Shown: positions 1 through 7,357 of the stretch, one piece after another
Layout of the letters: the number at the start of each line of letters is the position of its first letter
How positions within the stretch are numbered: the first letter of the stretch is position 1
The notes under the pieces: generated by a model
What the model was told of the DNA's origin: nothing
Databases searched by the model: none
What the model saw: the letters and a program-made list of their open reading frames with translations, nothing else
Origin: Oscillospiraceae bacterium
Lineage (GTDB): Bacteria; Bacillota; Clostridia; Oscillospirales; Ruminococcaceae
DNA length: 19,617 nucleotides
Assembly: GCA_029068025.1 (NCBI GenBank)
Contig: JAIEDJ010000316.1
Coordinates: forward strand, 9,031-28,647
Direction: 5' to 3'
Program-made: the position numbers and the translations under genes

Positions 1-77
1 TTGCCGCAAGGCGAAGCCGGCAGCGCCAACAGGCGCTGCAAAACCGCATCAGCGGTTTCCGGCAATTTTATTATAAC
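1..77. repeat. 77-bp hairpin-rich direct repeat, copy 1
   Basis: This 77-base unit recurs base for base at 157-233. It begins TTGCCG and ends with CGGCAA followed by an AT-rich tail that includes TTATAAC. Inside are a GGC-GAA-GCC mini-hairpin (10-18), a 7-bp stem with an AACA loop (21-27/32-38) and a 7-bp stem with an ATCA loop (41-47/52-58). The window starts at its first base, so the true left edge may lie outside. It looks like a non-coding intergenic palindromic repeat; the short open frames through it are an accident of its composition. Confidence 0.9.
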
Positions 78-86
78 ACAAATTAA

Positions 87-136
87 TGCGCCGAAGGCGC
101 AGCGGCACGAAGTGCCGTCTTTTCGCGAAGCGAAAA
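87..136. repeat. three consecutive GAA-triloop hairpins
   Basis: Between the two 77-bp copies lie three perfect small inverted repeats in a row, each capped by the same GAA triloop closed by a C-G pair. The stems are 87-92/96-101 (TGCGCC), 103-108/112-117 (CGGCAC) and 120-126/130-136 (TTTTCGC). The stem sequences differ while the loop is constant, which points to selection on the fold rather than simple duplication. The third contains the heptamer GCGAAGC, known as an unusually stable DNA mini-hairpin. Confidence 0.85.
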
Positions 137-156
137 CAATTTATGTTTCAATAAAA

Positions 157-233
157 TTGCCGCAAGGCGAAGCCGGCAGCGCCAACAGGCGCTGCAAAAC
201 CGCATCAGCGGTTTCCGGCAATTTTATTATAAC
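157..233. repeat. 77-bp hairpin-rich direct repeat, copy 2
   Basis: Identical to 1-77. Here the left flank is visible: ATAAAATTGCCG (151-162) is the exact inverse of CGGCAATTTTAT (216-227), so the unit has 12-bp inverted ends, like a miniature inverted-repeat element. Its internal stems are 177-183/188-194 and 197-203/208-214. Its right edge supplies the -10 box of a leftward promoter (226-231). Confidence 0.9.
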
Positions 234-254
234 GCATTTATCGTGCTTTGTCAA
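226..254 (-). promoter_or_regulatory. consensus sigma-A promoter firing leftward
   Basis: On the minus strand TTGACA (254-249) and TATAAT (231-226) are separated by exactly 17 bases, a perfect match to the housekeeping promoter consensus. Transcription would start near 219 and run left through the hairpin repeats and out of the window, making the repeats part of a 5' leader. The -10 box lies within the 77-bp repeat while the -35 box lies outside it. Confidence 0.7.
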
Positions 255-389
255 CGCTATTTGGGAATTTTAACGCACAAAATTTAACATTGTGGGGCAT
301 AAAACAACTGTTTACAAATCCGGAATACTTTATAGTTTTATCAAATAAAATATGCGGCTTGCCCGCCGCCTTGCGCTTAGAAAAAACAC

Positions 390-418
390 TTGACAAAACG
401 GCGCATTTGTGGTATAAT
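390..418 (+). promoter_or_regulatory. consensus sigma-A promoter with extended -10
   Basis: TTGACA (390-395), a 17-base spacer and TATAAT (413-418) preceded by TGG, giving an extended -10. The start point would be near 425. It lies about 330 bases before the first protein gene and directly ahead of a structured region ending in a T-run, so its first product is probably a small RNA or an attenuated leader. Confidence 0.8.
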
Positions 419-424
419 GCAACT

Positions 425-549
425 ATACTGTGGGCGCGGCAAGAAAACTGTCGGAAATTGTTGTAACAGCACAAACGATCGGTTCGGGTATGACCGTATC
501 CACCGCTTGACAAAGGGAAATGTCGCCAATTACAGCGGCTGATTTTTTT
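425..549 (+). ncRNA. candidate structured small RNA or leader, about 125 nt
   Basis: Bounded by a consensus promoter (390-418) and a terminator-like end (503-549), with no plausible coding frame. Stems seen by eye: CGGCA/TGTCG at 437-441/449-453 with a 7-base loop; a 7-bp stem at 477-483/493-500 with one bulged T and a 9-base loop; and the terminator stem 503-512 with 521-525 and 534-538. I could not match it to 6S, SRP RNA, tmRNA, T-box or the riboswitch motifs I know. It may be a free small RNA, or a leader of the kinase gene at 755 controlled by termination. Exact ends are inferred. Confidence 0.45.
503..549 (+). terminator. probable intrinsic terminator of the small RNA/leader
   Basis: CCGCT (503-507) pairs with AGCGG (534-538). 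Nested inside, TGACA (508-512) pairs with TGTCG (521-525, one wobble), with an 8-base bulge on the right side. A run of seven T follows at 543-549, four bases past the stem. The bulge makes it weaker than a textbook terminator. GCGGCT (535-540) can instead pair with AGCCGC (553-558), so an alternative fold that hides the terminator is possible. Confidence 0.5.
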
Positions 550-559
550 ATTAGCCGCA

Positions 560-617
560 GCTCCGCAAAAATGCTCGCGGAGCGATCTTCAGTATGATGT
601 TTATCATACAGAAGATC
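560..617 (+). promoter_or_regulatory. two tandem hairpins in the leader of the kinase operon
   Basis: GCTCCGC (560-566) pairs with GCGGAGC (577-583). Immediately after it, a 15-position inverted repeat (584-598/603-617) with a GTTT loop and a single A/A mismatch forms a strong hairpin. No T-run follows either one, so they do not look like terminators. They could be a protein-binding operator or stems of a longer leader RNA. Confidence 0.5.
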
Positions 618-620
618 AGC

Positions 621-648
621 TTGGTCATAATTTCACGGCGCGTATAAA
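621..648 (+). promoter_or_regulatory. weak candidate promoter of the kinase operon
   Basis: TTGGTC (621-626) and TATAAA (643-648) with a 16-base spacer lie about 105 bases before the first gene and after the hairpins. The match is moderate. It would let the operon be transcribed independently of the terminator at 503-549. TTGGTCA recurs at 703-709. Confidence 0.25.
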
Positions 649-754
649 TTAAGCGAGGTCTGTTTAAGATTTCGCTTTTTCACACAAAGAAGATAAATCT
701 TTTTGGTCACGATTCCGCTAAAACGGCGGTTCGGAGTTGACAGGGAGATGCGAT

Positions 755-3700
755 ATGAAGAACATTTCAAAAAATAAAAAGGCATTTGCCCGAAGAGAAG
801 GAGCAGTGTGTACCGCGAACAAGGTGTGCGCTGCCTTCACGCGGAGAATTGCGGCTTTGATGATATGCCTGACCCTCGTTCTATCGAATTTTACAACGGT
901 GTTTGCTGATGGCGTACCCGCTCACAACCGGACTGTCAAAGCCGGCATTTTCAGCTTTGACGGCTATCACATGAAGGACAGTGACGGCAGGCTGACAGGT
1001 TATGGCATTGAATTTCTGAACCTTGTTTCCGAGTATTCCCGTTTGAATTTCCAATATATCGGCTATGACAGAGCCTGGGGCGAAATGCTCGATATGCTGG
1101 AAAAAGGTGAGATCGACGTGGTGACGTCGGCGAGAAAAACTCCCGACCGCGAGGAAAATTTCCTTTTTTCGCTGCCTATCGGAAGAAACCATACCGTGCT
1201 TTCCATCAAGCTCGGCAACTCGAAGATCCTCCGCGGCAGCTACAATACCTACAACGGAATGACGGTCGGTCAGCTGACGGGAAGCAGTCAGAATGAAAGC
1301 CTGGTAGAATTTGCCGAGGAAAAAGGATTTTATTACCACACAAAGGAATACGGCAGTTCGGAGGCTCTTGAGGCCGCTCTCCAGAACGGCGAAGTCGAAG
1401 CGATCCTTTCAAGCGATCTGAGAAAAGCCCAAAACGAAAAGACGCTGGATATCATCGAGAGCGCGGACTTTTACGCTATAGTCAGGAAGAACGATACAAA
1501 GCTGCTTGACGAGATCAATTACGCCATTGAGCAGATGGACATCAACGAAGGCGACTGGAAAAACGAGCTGTTTTATCGGTACTATGGACCGGTTTATTCT
1601 TCTGCGCTCTCCTTTACAGAGCGTGAGACAGAGTATATACGTCAGGTCGTTTCGGGAGAGAAAACCATCACTGTGACCGCTCTCGGCGACAGGGCTCCCT
1701 ATTCCTATACGGAGGACGGAAAATTAAAGGGTATCCTGCCGGATTATTTTGCCGCGGTCATGGAGCTGTCCGGGCTGCCTTATGATGTAGTTGTCCCGAA
1801 GAACAAAGACGATTACCACGCTCTTGCCGGCACAAACGCTGTAAATGTGATCATTGACAAGATCAGTTCCGACGATATTATCGAGAACGCCGTATACCGC
1901 GGCTTTAATACGAACAGCTATATGACAGTTGGAATGGCAAAAGTGACCAGGCAGGATTTTAACGGCGATATCAAGAAGGTCGCCGTGTCGGATTCTCAAG
2001 GCAAGGACGTTATTCAGCGTGAATTTCTGGATGGATACGAAGTTCGGAACTATCCCACCGGCGAGGATGCCATGCGCGCCGTTCTTAACCGCGAGGCGGA
2101 CGTTGCATATGTATACACCTATACCGCGCAGTTATTTGTAAATTACGATCCGACCAATTCTCTGTATTACAGTATGCTGAACGGTATGCGCACGCAATTC
2201 CATATGTATGTCAGCGAAGAAACCGATCATGAGCTGGTCACCATACTCAACAAATGTATCAGGCAGATGTCCGAAGATTCGCTCAATCAGCTGGCTTCAA
2301 AGTACACCTCCTATTCGATCGGAAGTATGAGCATTCTGCAGTATATAAAGGCAAATCCCGGAATGATGCTCTTGTTGTTCTTTGTATCAGCCTTTACCGT
2401 TTGTATTATCCTCGTGCTTTGTCTGCGGGTTCGGTGGAACAAGAAGCTGCTGCTAACAACGGAGCAGTCAAACAAGAAGCTGGGAGAGCAGCTCTCCATT
2501 GTTGAAGCGCTGAGCCGTGACTATACAAACGTTTTCGCGGTCAACGAAAAGCGCGCTTCCGCTCGTATCATCAAATTAGAGGGCTATGTGACCGAGGGAC
2601 TGAAAAAGGGATCGACCGAGGAACACAGCTATGCTCCCATTCTTGATAATTATATCCGCAGCCGCGTTCATCCCGAGGATCAGCAGGAGCTGGCACAGGC
2701 GCTCTCGCTGGACAACATCAGGGAGAAGCTGACCGAGGGCGATGAATATCTGGGAAGCTACCGCATATTGGACAACGGAGAGATCCATCATTTTCAGTAT
2801 ACTTATCTGAAGATCGAAAACAGTGAACAGGGGCATGAAGATTTTATCCTCGCGGGTTTCCGTAATATTGACGAGGTTATCCGCAATGAGCAGGAGCAGA
2901 AAAACGTTCTGGCGGAGGCGCTGGCGCAGGCTCAGTATGCCAACAGCGCAAAGACCAAGTTCCTGAACAATATGTCGCATGATATCCGCACGCCGATGAA
3001 CGCGATCATAGGATTTACGTCCCTGGCGGTCACTCATATCGACAACAAGGAACAGATACGCGGTTATCTCAGCAAGATCATGACGTCGGGAAATCATCTG
3101 CTCAGTCTGATAAACGACGTTCTGGATATGAGCCGAATCGAAAGCGGCAAGGTCAAGATCGAGGAAAAGGAGACCAGTCTCCCCGAGATCATGCACGATC
3201 TGAAAACCATTGTACAGGCTGATGTGAAATCAAAGCAGCTTGAATTTTACATTGATACTCTGGACGTGACAAACGAGACTATCATCTGCGATAAGCTCCG
3301 TCTGAACCAGGTGCTTCTGAACATTCTGAGCAATGCCATGAAATACACGAAGCCGGGCGGTATGGTCAGCGTCCGTGTTATCCAGACAGCCGAAGCGTCG
3401 GAGGGCTGCGCCGAATACGAATTCAAGGTCAAGGATACCGGCATAGGTATGAGCAAAGAATTCCTCAAGCACGTTTTCGAGCCCTTCGAGCGCGAACAGA
3501 CATCCACTGTGAGCGGCATTCAGGGAACCGGTCTGGGACTTGCCATCACCAAAAACATCGTGGATATGATGGGCGGTACTATCACCGTGGAAAGCGAAGA
3601 GGGAAAGGGCTCGGAGTTTACCGTGAACTTCCGTTTCCGTATCGCCGACGATCCTATGGAGACGCCGCGTCTTGAGCAGCTTGCCGATCTCAGAGCGCTT

Positions 3701-4504
3701 GTGGTGGATGATGACGTGAATACCTGTGTCAGTGTCAGCAAAATGCTCTCCGCCATCGGTATGCACCCCGACTGGACGACGCTTGGAAATGAAGCGGTCA
3801 TCCGCACGGAATTTGCCCTTGAGCAGAACGAGCCTTACAGCGCGTATATCATCGACTGGCTGATGCCCGACATGAACGGCATAGAGCTTGTCCGCCGTAT
3901 CCGCAGAGTTATCGGAGATATGACCCCGATAATTATACTGACCGCCTACGACTGGTCGGATATCGAGGAAGAAGCGAGAGAGGCGGGCGTGACGGCGTTC
4001 TGCTCCAAACCGATCTTCCTCTCGGAGCTGCGGAGCGTCCTGGCGGCACCGTATATTGATAAGGAAAGCGCAGAGAAAACGCCGGATACGCCCGAGCAGC
4101 AGCGCTTTGACGGTACAAGGCTCCTGCTGGTGGAGGACAATATGCTGAATCAGGAGATCGCGCAGACGATCCTGGAGGGCGCTGGTTTCATTATCGATAC
4201 GGCGGACGACGGAAGCGTAGCCGTAGAGATGATGAAGGAGAAGCCCGCGGACACATATAAGCTGATCCTTATGGACGTTCAGATGCCCATTATGAACGGC
4301 TACCAGGCAACGAGAGCCATTCGGGCGCTGGAAGATCCGATAAAGGCGGCAATCCCGATAGTGGCCATGACTGCCAACGCTTTCGACGAGGACAGAAAAG
4401 AAGCCATAGAATCCGGAATGAACGGTTATGTGCCCAAGCCAATAAACATTGAACAGCTTATGAGTACGCTGGAGGGGATCATAAATGAGCAGACGGATAG
4501 TTAA
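755..4504 (+). CDS. BvgS/EvgS-like hybrid sensor histidine kinase with two receiver domains
   Basis: A 1249-residue membrane kinase. ATG 755 is chosen because AGGGAG lies 7 bases upstream; a TTG at 737 has no such site. The order is: signal peptide or first membrane segment (about 27-50); two tandem SBP_bac_3-type solute-binding sensor domains (about 55-275 and 290-520) that would sit outside the cell and bind amino acids or similar ligands; a membrane helix (about 536-560); a PAS-like region (about 575-710); HisKA with phospho-acceptor His742 in MSHDIRTPMNAI; HATPase with the DTGIGM and GTGLGL boxes; receiver 1 with Asp1034 (IIDWLMPDMNG) and the CSKP lysine; receiver 2 with Asp1174 (LMDVQMPIMNG) and the PKP lysine. 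BvgS and EvgS share this plan but end in an HPt domain, which is absent here. No DNA-binding output domain is present. It is first in a four-gene operon; its phosphate acceptor is unknown. Confidence 0.93.
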   Translation: MKNISKNKKAFARREGAVCTANKVCAAFTRRIAALMICLTLVLSNFTTVFADGVPAHNRTVKAGIFSFDGYHMKDSDGRLTGYGIEFLNLVSEYSRLNFQYIGYDRAWGEMLDMLEKGEIDVVTSARKTPDREENFLFSLPIGRNHTVLSIKLGNSKILRGSYNTYNGMTVGQLTGSSQNESLVEFAEEKGFYYHTKEYGSSEALEAALQNGEVEAILSSDLRKAQNEKTLDIIESADFYAIVRKNDTKLLDEINYAIEQMDINEGDWKNELFYRYYGPVYSSALSFTERETEYIRQVVSGEKTITVTALGDRAPYSYTEDGKLKGILPDYFAAVMELSGLPYDVVVPKNKDDYHALAGTNAVNVIIDKISSDDIIENAVYRGFNTNSYMTVGMAKVTRQDFNGDIKKVAVSDSQGKDVIQREFLDGYEVRNYPTGEDAMRAVLNREADVAYVYTYTAQLFVNYDPTNSLYYSMLNGMRTQFHMYVSEETDHELVTILNKCIRQMSEDSLNQLASKYTSYSIGSMSILQYIKANPGMMLLLFFVSAFTVCIILVLCLRVRWNKKLLLTTEQSNKKLGEQLSIVEALSRDYTNVFAVNEKRASARIIKLEGYVTEGLKKGSTEEHSYAPILDNYIRSRVHPEDQQELAQALSLDNIREKLTEGDEYLGSYRILDNGEIHHFQYTYLKIENSEQGHEDFILAGFRNIDEVIRNEQEQKNVLAEALAQAQYANSAKTKFLNNMSHDIRTPMNAIIGFTSLAVTHIDNKEQIRGYLSKIMTSGNHLLSLINDVLDMSRIESGKVKIEEKETSLPEIMHDLKTIVQADVKSKQLEFYIDTLDVTNETIICDKLRLNQVLLNILSNAMKYTKPGGMVSVRVIQTAEASEGCAEYEFKVKDTGIGMSKEFLKHVFEPFEREQTSTVSGIQGTGLGLAITKNIVDMMGGTITVESEEGKGSEFTVNFRFRIADDPMETPRLEQLADLRALVVDDDVNTCVSVSKMLSAIGMHPDWTTLGNEAVIRTEFALEQNEPYSAYIIDWLMPDMNGIELVRRIRRVIGDMTPIIILTAYDWSDIEEEAREAGVTAFCSKPIFLSELRSVLAAPYIDKESAEKTPDTPEQQRFDGTRLLLVEDNMLNQEIAQTILEGAGFIIDTADDGSVAVEMMKEKPADTYKLILMDVQMPIMNGYQATRAIRALEDPIKAAIPIVAMTANAFDEDRKEAIESGMNGYVPKPINIEQLMSTLEGIINEQTDS

Positions 4505-5246
4505 CATAATAAAAGCGATCCTGCCATTGCTGTTTTTATACGCCGCGTATTGGTTTATAGGATTTATTCCGGTCACCGGTATTTATTATCCGCAAAACCT
4601 TGCCGTTTACAGCGAGTCGATCACAATATTCGGTATTATAGCCTTTATTCTGACTTTTCTGGTCATTGCCGTGGGAGTATTCAACATACGCAGCGCAAAG
4701 CGGCTGGGTCTGATATTCCTTATTTACCAGCCTATAAAGCTTATCGTCGATCTGACAGGCACGGCTTATGAGAACAGGCAGCTTTATGTTTTTACCTTTT
4801 ATTCCGTAAATTTTCTCACCATCTTTCTTTGTATCGGAACGGCGGTCGTCATTCTGAAAAACAAAGAAGACGCTCGGGTTTGGCATACGGGTCTTGCCAA
4901 ATTTCTGCTCCGCTGTATACCCGTCACGCTGATAAGCATACTTATTCCGATATTGGAAAACATAATAGTGCTCCGGGTATTGGATCAGACGCTGCCATAC
5001 GGCGCGGAAGAAATATTCAACACCATTATTATTGTTATGTCTGTTACGAGCGCGGCTTTGACGATCATGCTCGGGATATTTATGCGGCTCACCGGAGCAG
5101 CATTTGACTGCGGTAACAAGCTGATATCCGTCGAAGCCTTAAAACCGCTTATTTTTTCAATATTGTTTTCAATTGCTATTCCGATCGTTCGGCAGCTTAT
5201 TTTGCGGATATCGCAGTGGATGTCAGCGATCCCGGGAATCGCATAA
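4485..5246 (+). CDS. unknown multi-pass membrane protein of the signalling operon
   Basis: 253 residues. Translation starts at ATG 4485, 7 bases after a strong GGAGGGG inside the end of the kinase gene; the two genes overlap by 20 bases, so translation is probably coupled. About seven hydrophobic stretches are visible (near residues 8-28, 45-66, 74-90, 103-123, 136-163, 179-203 and 220-240) with short polar loops, several charged residues in the loops (for example KNKEDAR) and no soluble domain. I do not recognise the family. Its place between two sensor kinases suggests a signalling accessory, such as a ligand transporter, a kinase partner or a processing factor, but no motif proves a role. 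Confidence 0.85.
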   Translation: MSRRIVNIIKAILPLLFLYAAYWFIGFIPVTGIYYPQNLAVYSESITIFGIIAFILTFLVIAVGVFNIRSAKRLGLIFLIYQPIKLIVDLTGTAYENRQLYVFTFYSVNFLTIFLCIGTAVVILKNKEDARVWHTGLAKFLLRCIPVTLISILIPILENIIVLRVLDQTLPYGAEEIFNTIIIVMSVTSAALTIMLGIFMRLTGAAFDCGNKLISVEALKPLIFSILFSIAIPIVRQLILRISQWMSAIPGIA

Positions 5247-5290
5247 GCGCGGATCCGATCACGGCCGGCTTTTGAGTAAGGGAGATTCCG

Positions 5291-7357
5291 ATGTTAGGCA
5301 AGTTGACTTTCGGTCAGTTTATTGGTGGAGCGACAATTACAGAAACGATCATTTTTTTGTCGTATATATTGATTTGCGCCGCGTTGTTTAAAAGGCGGTT
5401 TTCGCAGCGTGTGACCATGCTTGCCTTCGGTGCGACGGGGATCGTTATCGCGGGATTGAATACAACAGTCATGCTGTCGGGCGAGGAAAACCTCATGCTT
5501 ACGCTGCTGCCGCTGACGGCATATCTTCCGTTTTCGGTGCTGATGTACTTTCTGTCGGACGGCGGCATATTTGAAACTGCGGCGGTCTGCTCCATCGGAA
5601 CACTTGAAGTGCTGATCCTGAAATCATTGCGAAAGATACTGGCATCCACTATGAACGGAATAATATTAAATGCGTTCGTCACGCTTGCGGCGGCAGGGCT
5701 TGTTTTTATAGCGTTTCGATTCATCGGCAGGCCGTTCCGTTTCTGTTTTATTGAAAACCGGCAAAACCGACTGATGTCCGTCTGGGGCAGCTTATGCCTG
5801 CCGATAAGTATGATCTTTCTGATGATATCATATTATCTTAACAGTACGATCAATGGGATCATGCTGATCTTTACTATGCTGATCGCGCTTTCGGTTTTCT
5901 TTATCATTGCAAGTCTGCTGAACTCGTCGGCGGAGCTTATGCGTGTAAAGCGTTCGGAAAAGGCGCTGTCCGAATATATCAACGTTCAGCGGCGCAGCTA
6001 TGACAGGGTGATCCGAAAAATGGAGGTGATCCGCGAATACCGTCACGATATGCGGCACCAGCTCGCGGTGATCGAGGGGCTTGCAAAGCAGGGCGACTGC
6101 GGCAAGATTATCGAGTATACATCGAATCTGAACGGTTCATTCGGCAAGCTTGAAAGCGTTAATTACTGCAGCAATCCCGAGATCAACGCGGTGCTGTCTG
6201 AATATATCGGCCGTGCGGAGGACGCGGGGTGCAGAATAACGCAAAAATTCGTGCTGCCCGAAATGCTTCCCTTTGAGGAAAACGATATGTGCCTCATACT
6301 GGCGAACGCCATAGAAAACGCGATAAACGCCTGCTCCGAGCTTCCCGAGGAAAAGCGGTACATAAATATTTCGGCGGAGTATGCGGACGGCCGCAGACTT
6401 CTTGTTTCGGTGGAAAATCCCTGCTTACATACGCTTGAGTTTGACGAAGAAGGCTTGCCCGTCAACGGCGGGCGCCCGCAATACTCCGATGAACACGGCA
6501 TAGGGCTTCGCTCGGTAAAGCGCATTGCGGAAAAGTATAACGGATTTCTGCGCTGTATGCTTGAAAACGAAAAATTTGTGTTCCAGGCAGCGATGTTCTA
6601 TGATAATAATACTCACAGAGGTAATGAACGGAACACAAGATCCGTGAGCATACCAAAGCGTGCGGTATCCTCGGCATTGGGTCTGGGCCTAGGAACGCTG
6701 ATCATGCTGAATGTGCTGCCGTCCGCGGCAGAGGCAGCTTCATCTTTGCTTTCGCTGAATATCCGCACGATATGGAGCATGGATCTCGGTTGGGGCAGCA
6801 ACTCGATAAATGTTCAGACTCCCGAATTCGGCGGAAACGGTTCCGAAGAGATGAACAGCGCGGTTAAAAACTACACCGATGAAGCGAAGGAAAAGTTTAT
6901 GTGGTATTTTAACCGAAGATACAACGGCTATGTGGCGGAGGATATGAAGTACACCGTTATCCGCGACGACGAGACGTATTTTATCGCGGAGTTCAATGTA
7001 ACGGTAAACGCAGGCGGCTCAATGGATTACGGGCGTTGGATAGTCTATGACAAGAGCGCGGGCAAGGTGCTGACGCTTTCCGATCTGTTTAAGGACGGCA
7101 GCGATTACATCGGAGTAATAAGCGCCGAGATACTCAAAGAGATGAACGAGAAAAACGGCAAATTCGGCTACGGCTACTTTGTTGACGGCGAGGACGCGTT
7201 TACCAAGATAAGTGAGGACGCGGATTTCTATATTGATTCCTTTGACAGGCTTGTTATCGTTTTTGACGAATACGAGGTCGCGCCCGGATCTATGGGCAGC
7301 CCGAAATTTTTTATTCCGAACAGTGTTTTGAAGGATATTGCGAGGTGGATAGATTGA
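5291..7357 (+). CDS. AgrC-like GHKL sensor kinase fused to an RsiV-like ectodomain
   Basis: 688 residues; AAGGGAG lies 6 bases before ATG 5291. Residues 1-225 hold about six membrane segments like the sensor half of AgrC-type kinases. A helical linker leads to the phospho-acceptor motif YRHDMRHQL (His252), then a GHKL ATPase with N-box LANAIENAINAC (about 339-350) and glycine box DEHGIGLRSV (about 399-408). Instead of ending there, the protein continues through a basic linker (RNTRSVSIPKR) into one more membrane segment (about 458-480). The final 200 residues resemble the DUF4163/DUF3298 outside part of RsiV, including a WIVYDKSAGKVLTLSDLFKDGSDY stretch that fits its YDKxTGKxLTLSDLF-type core, and FYIDSFDRLVIVFDEYEVAPG. 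The positive-inside rule places this domain outside the cell. RsiV is an anti-sigma factor cleaved on binding lysozyme. Here a kinase replaces the sigma-binding part. The stop overlaps the regulator's start. A frameshift or sequencing error joining two genes is possible but the frame is continuous. Confidence 0.85.
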   Translation: MLGKLTFGQFIGGATITETIIFLSYILICAALFKRRFSQRVTMLAFGATGIVIAGLNTTVMLSGEENLMLTLLPLTAYLPFSVLMYFLSDGGIFETAAVCSIGTLEVLILKSLRKILASTMNGIILNAFVTLAAAGLVFIAFRFIGRPFRFCFIENRQNRLMSVWGSLCLPISMIFLMISYYLNSTINGIMLIFTMLIALSVFFIIASLLNSSAELMRVKRSEKALSEYINVQRRSYDRVIRKMEVIREYRHDMRHQLAVIEGLAKQGDCGKIIEYTSNLNGSFGKLESVNYCSNPEINAVLSEYIGRAEDAGCRITQKFVLPEMLPFEENDMCLILANAIENAINACSELPEEKRYINISAEYADGRRLLVSVENPCLHTLEFDEEGLPVNGGRPQYSDEHGIGLRSVKRIAEKYNGFLRCMLENEKFVFQAAMFYDNNTHRGNERNTRSVSIPKRAVSSALGLGLGTLIMLNVLPSAAEAASSLLSLNIRTIWSMDLGWGSNSINVQTPEFGGNGSEEMNSAVKNYTDEAKEKFMWYFNRRYNGYVAEDMKYTVIRDDETYFIAEFNVTVNAGGSMDYGRWIVYDKSAGKVLTLSDLFKDGSDYIGVISAEILKEMNEKNGKFGYGYFVDGEDAFTKISEDADFYIDSFDRLVIVFDEYEVAPGSMGSPKFFIPNSVLKDIARWID

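Noticed and set aside
1..273. 90-codon open frame running through both 77-bp repeats
   Set aside because: It merely translates the repeat twice, has no ribosome binding site and starts at the window edge; the region is palindromic non-coding DNA.
425..549. Known riboswitch, 6S RNA, SRP RNA or T-box
   Set aside because: None of the conserved sequence cores that I know for these classes is present, so it is listed only as an unclassified candidate RNA.
3230..4576. 448-codon open frame on the minus strand inside the hybrid kinase gene
   Set aside because: It lies antisense to well-conserved kinase and receiver domains, has no recognisable domain, and arises from codon bias of the real gene.
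6600..6660. Separate gene start for the RsiV-like part (ATG near 6623)
   Set aside because: That ATG is in another frame and meets a stop after a few codons, while the long frame continues without a break; the fused reading is simpler.
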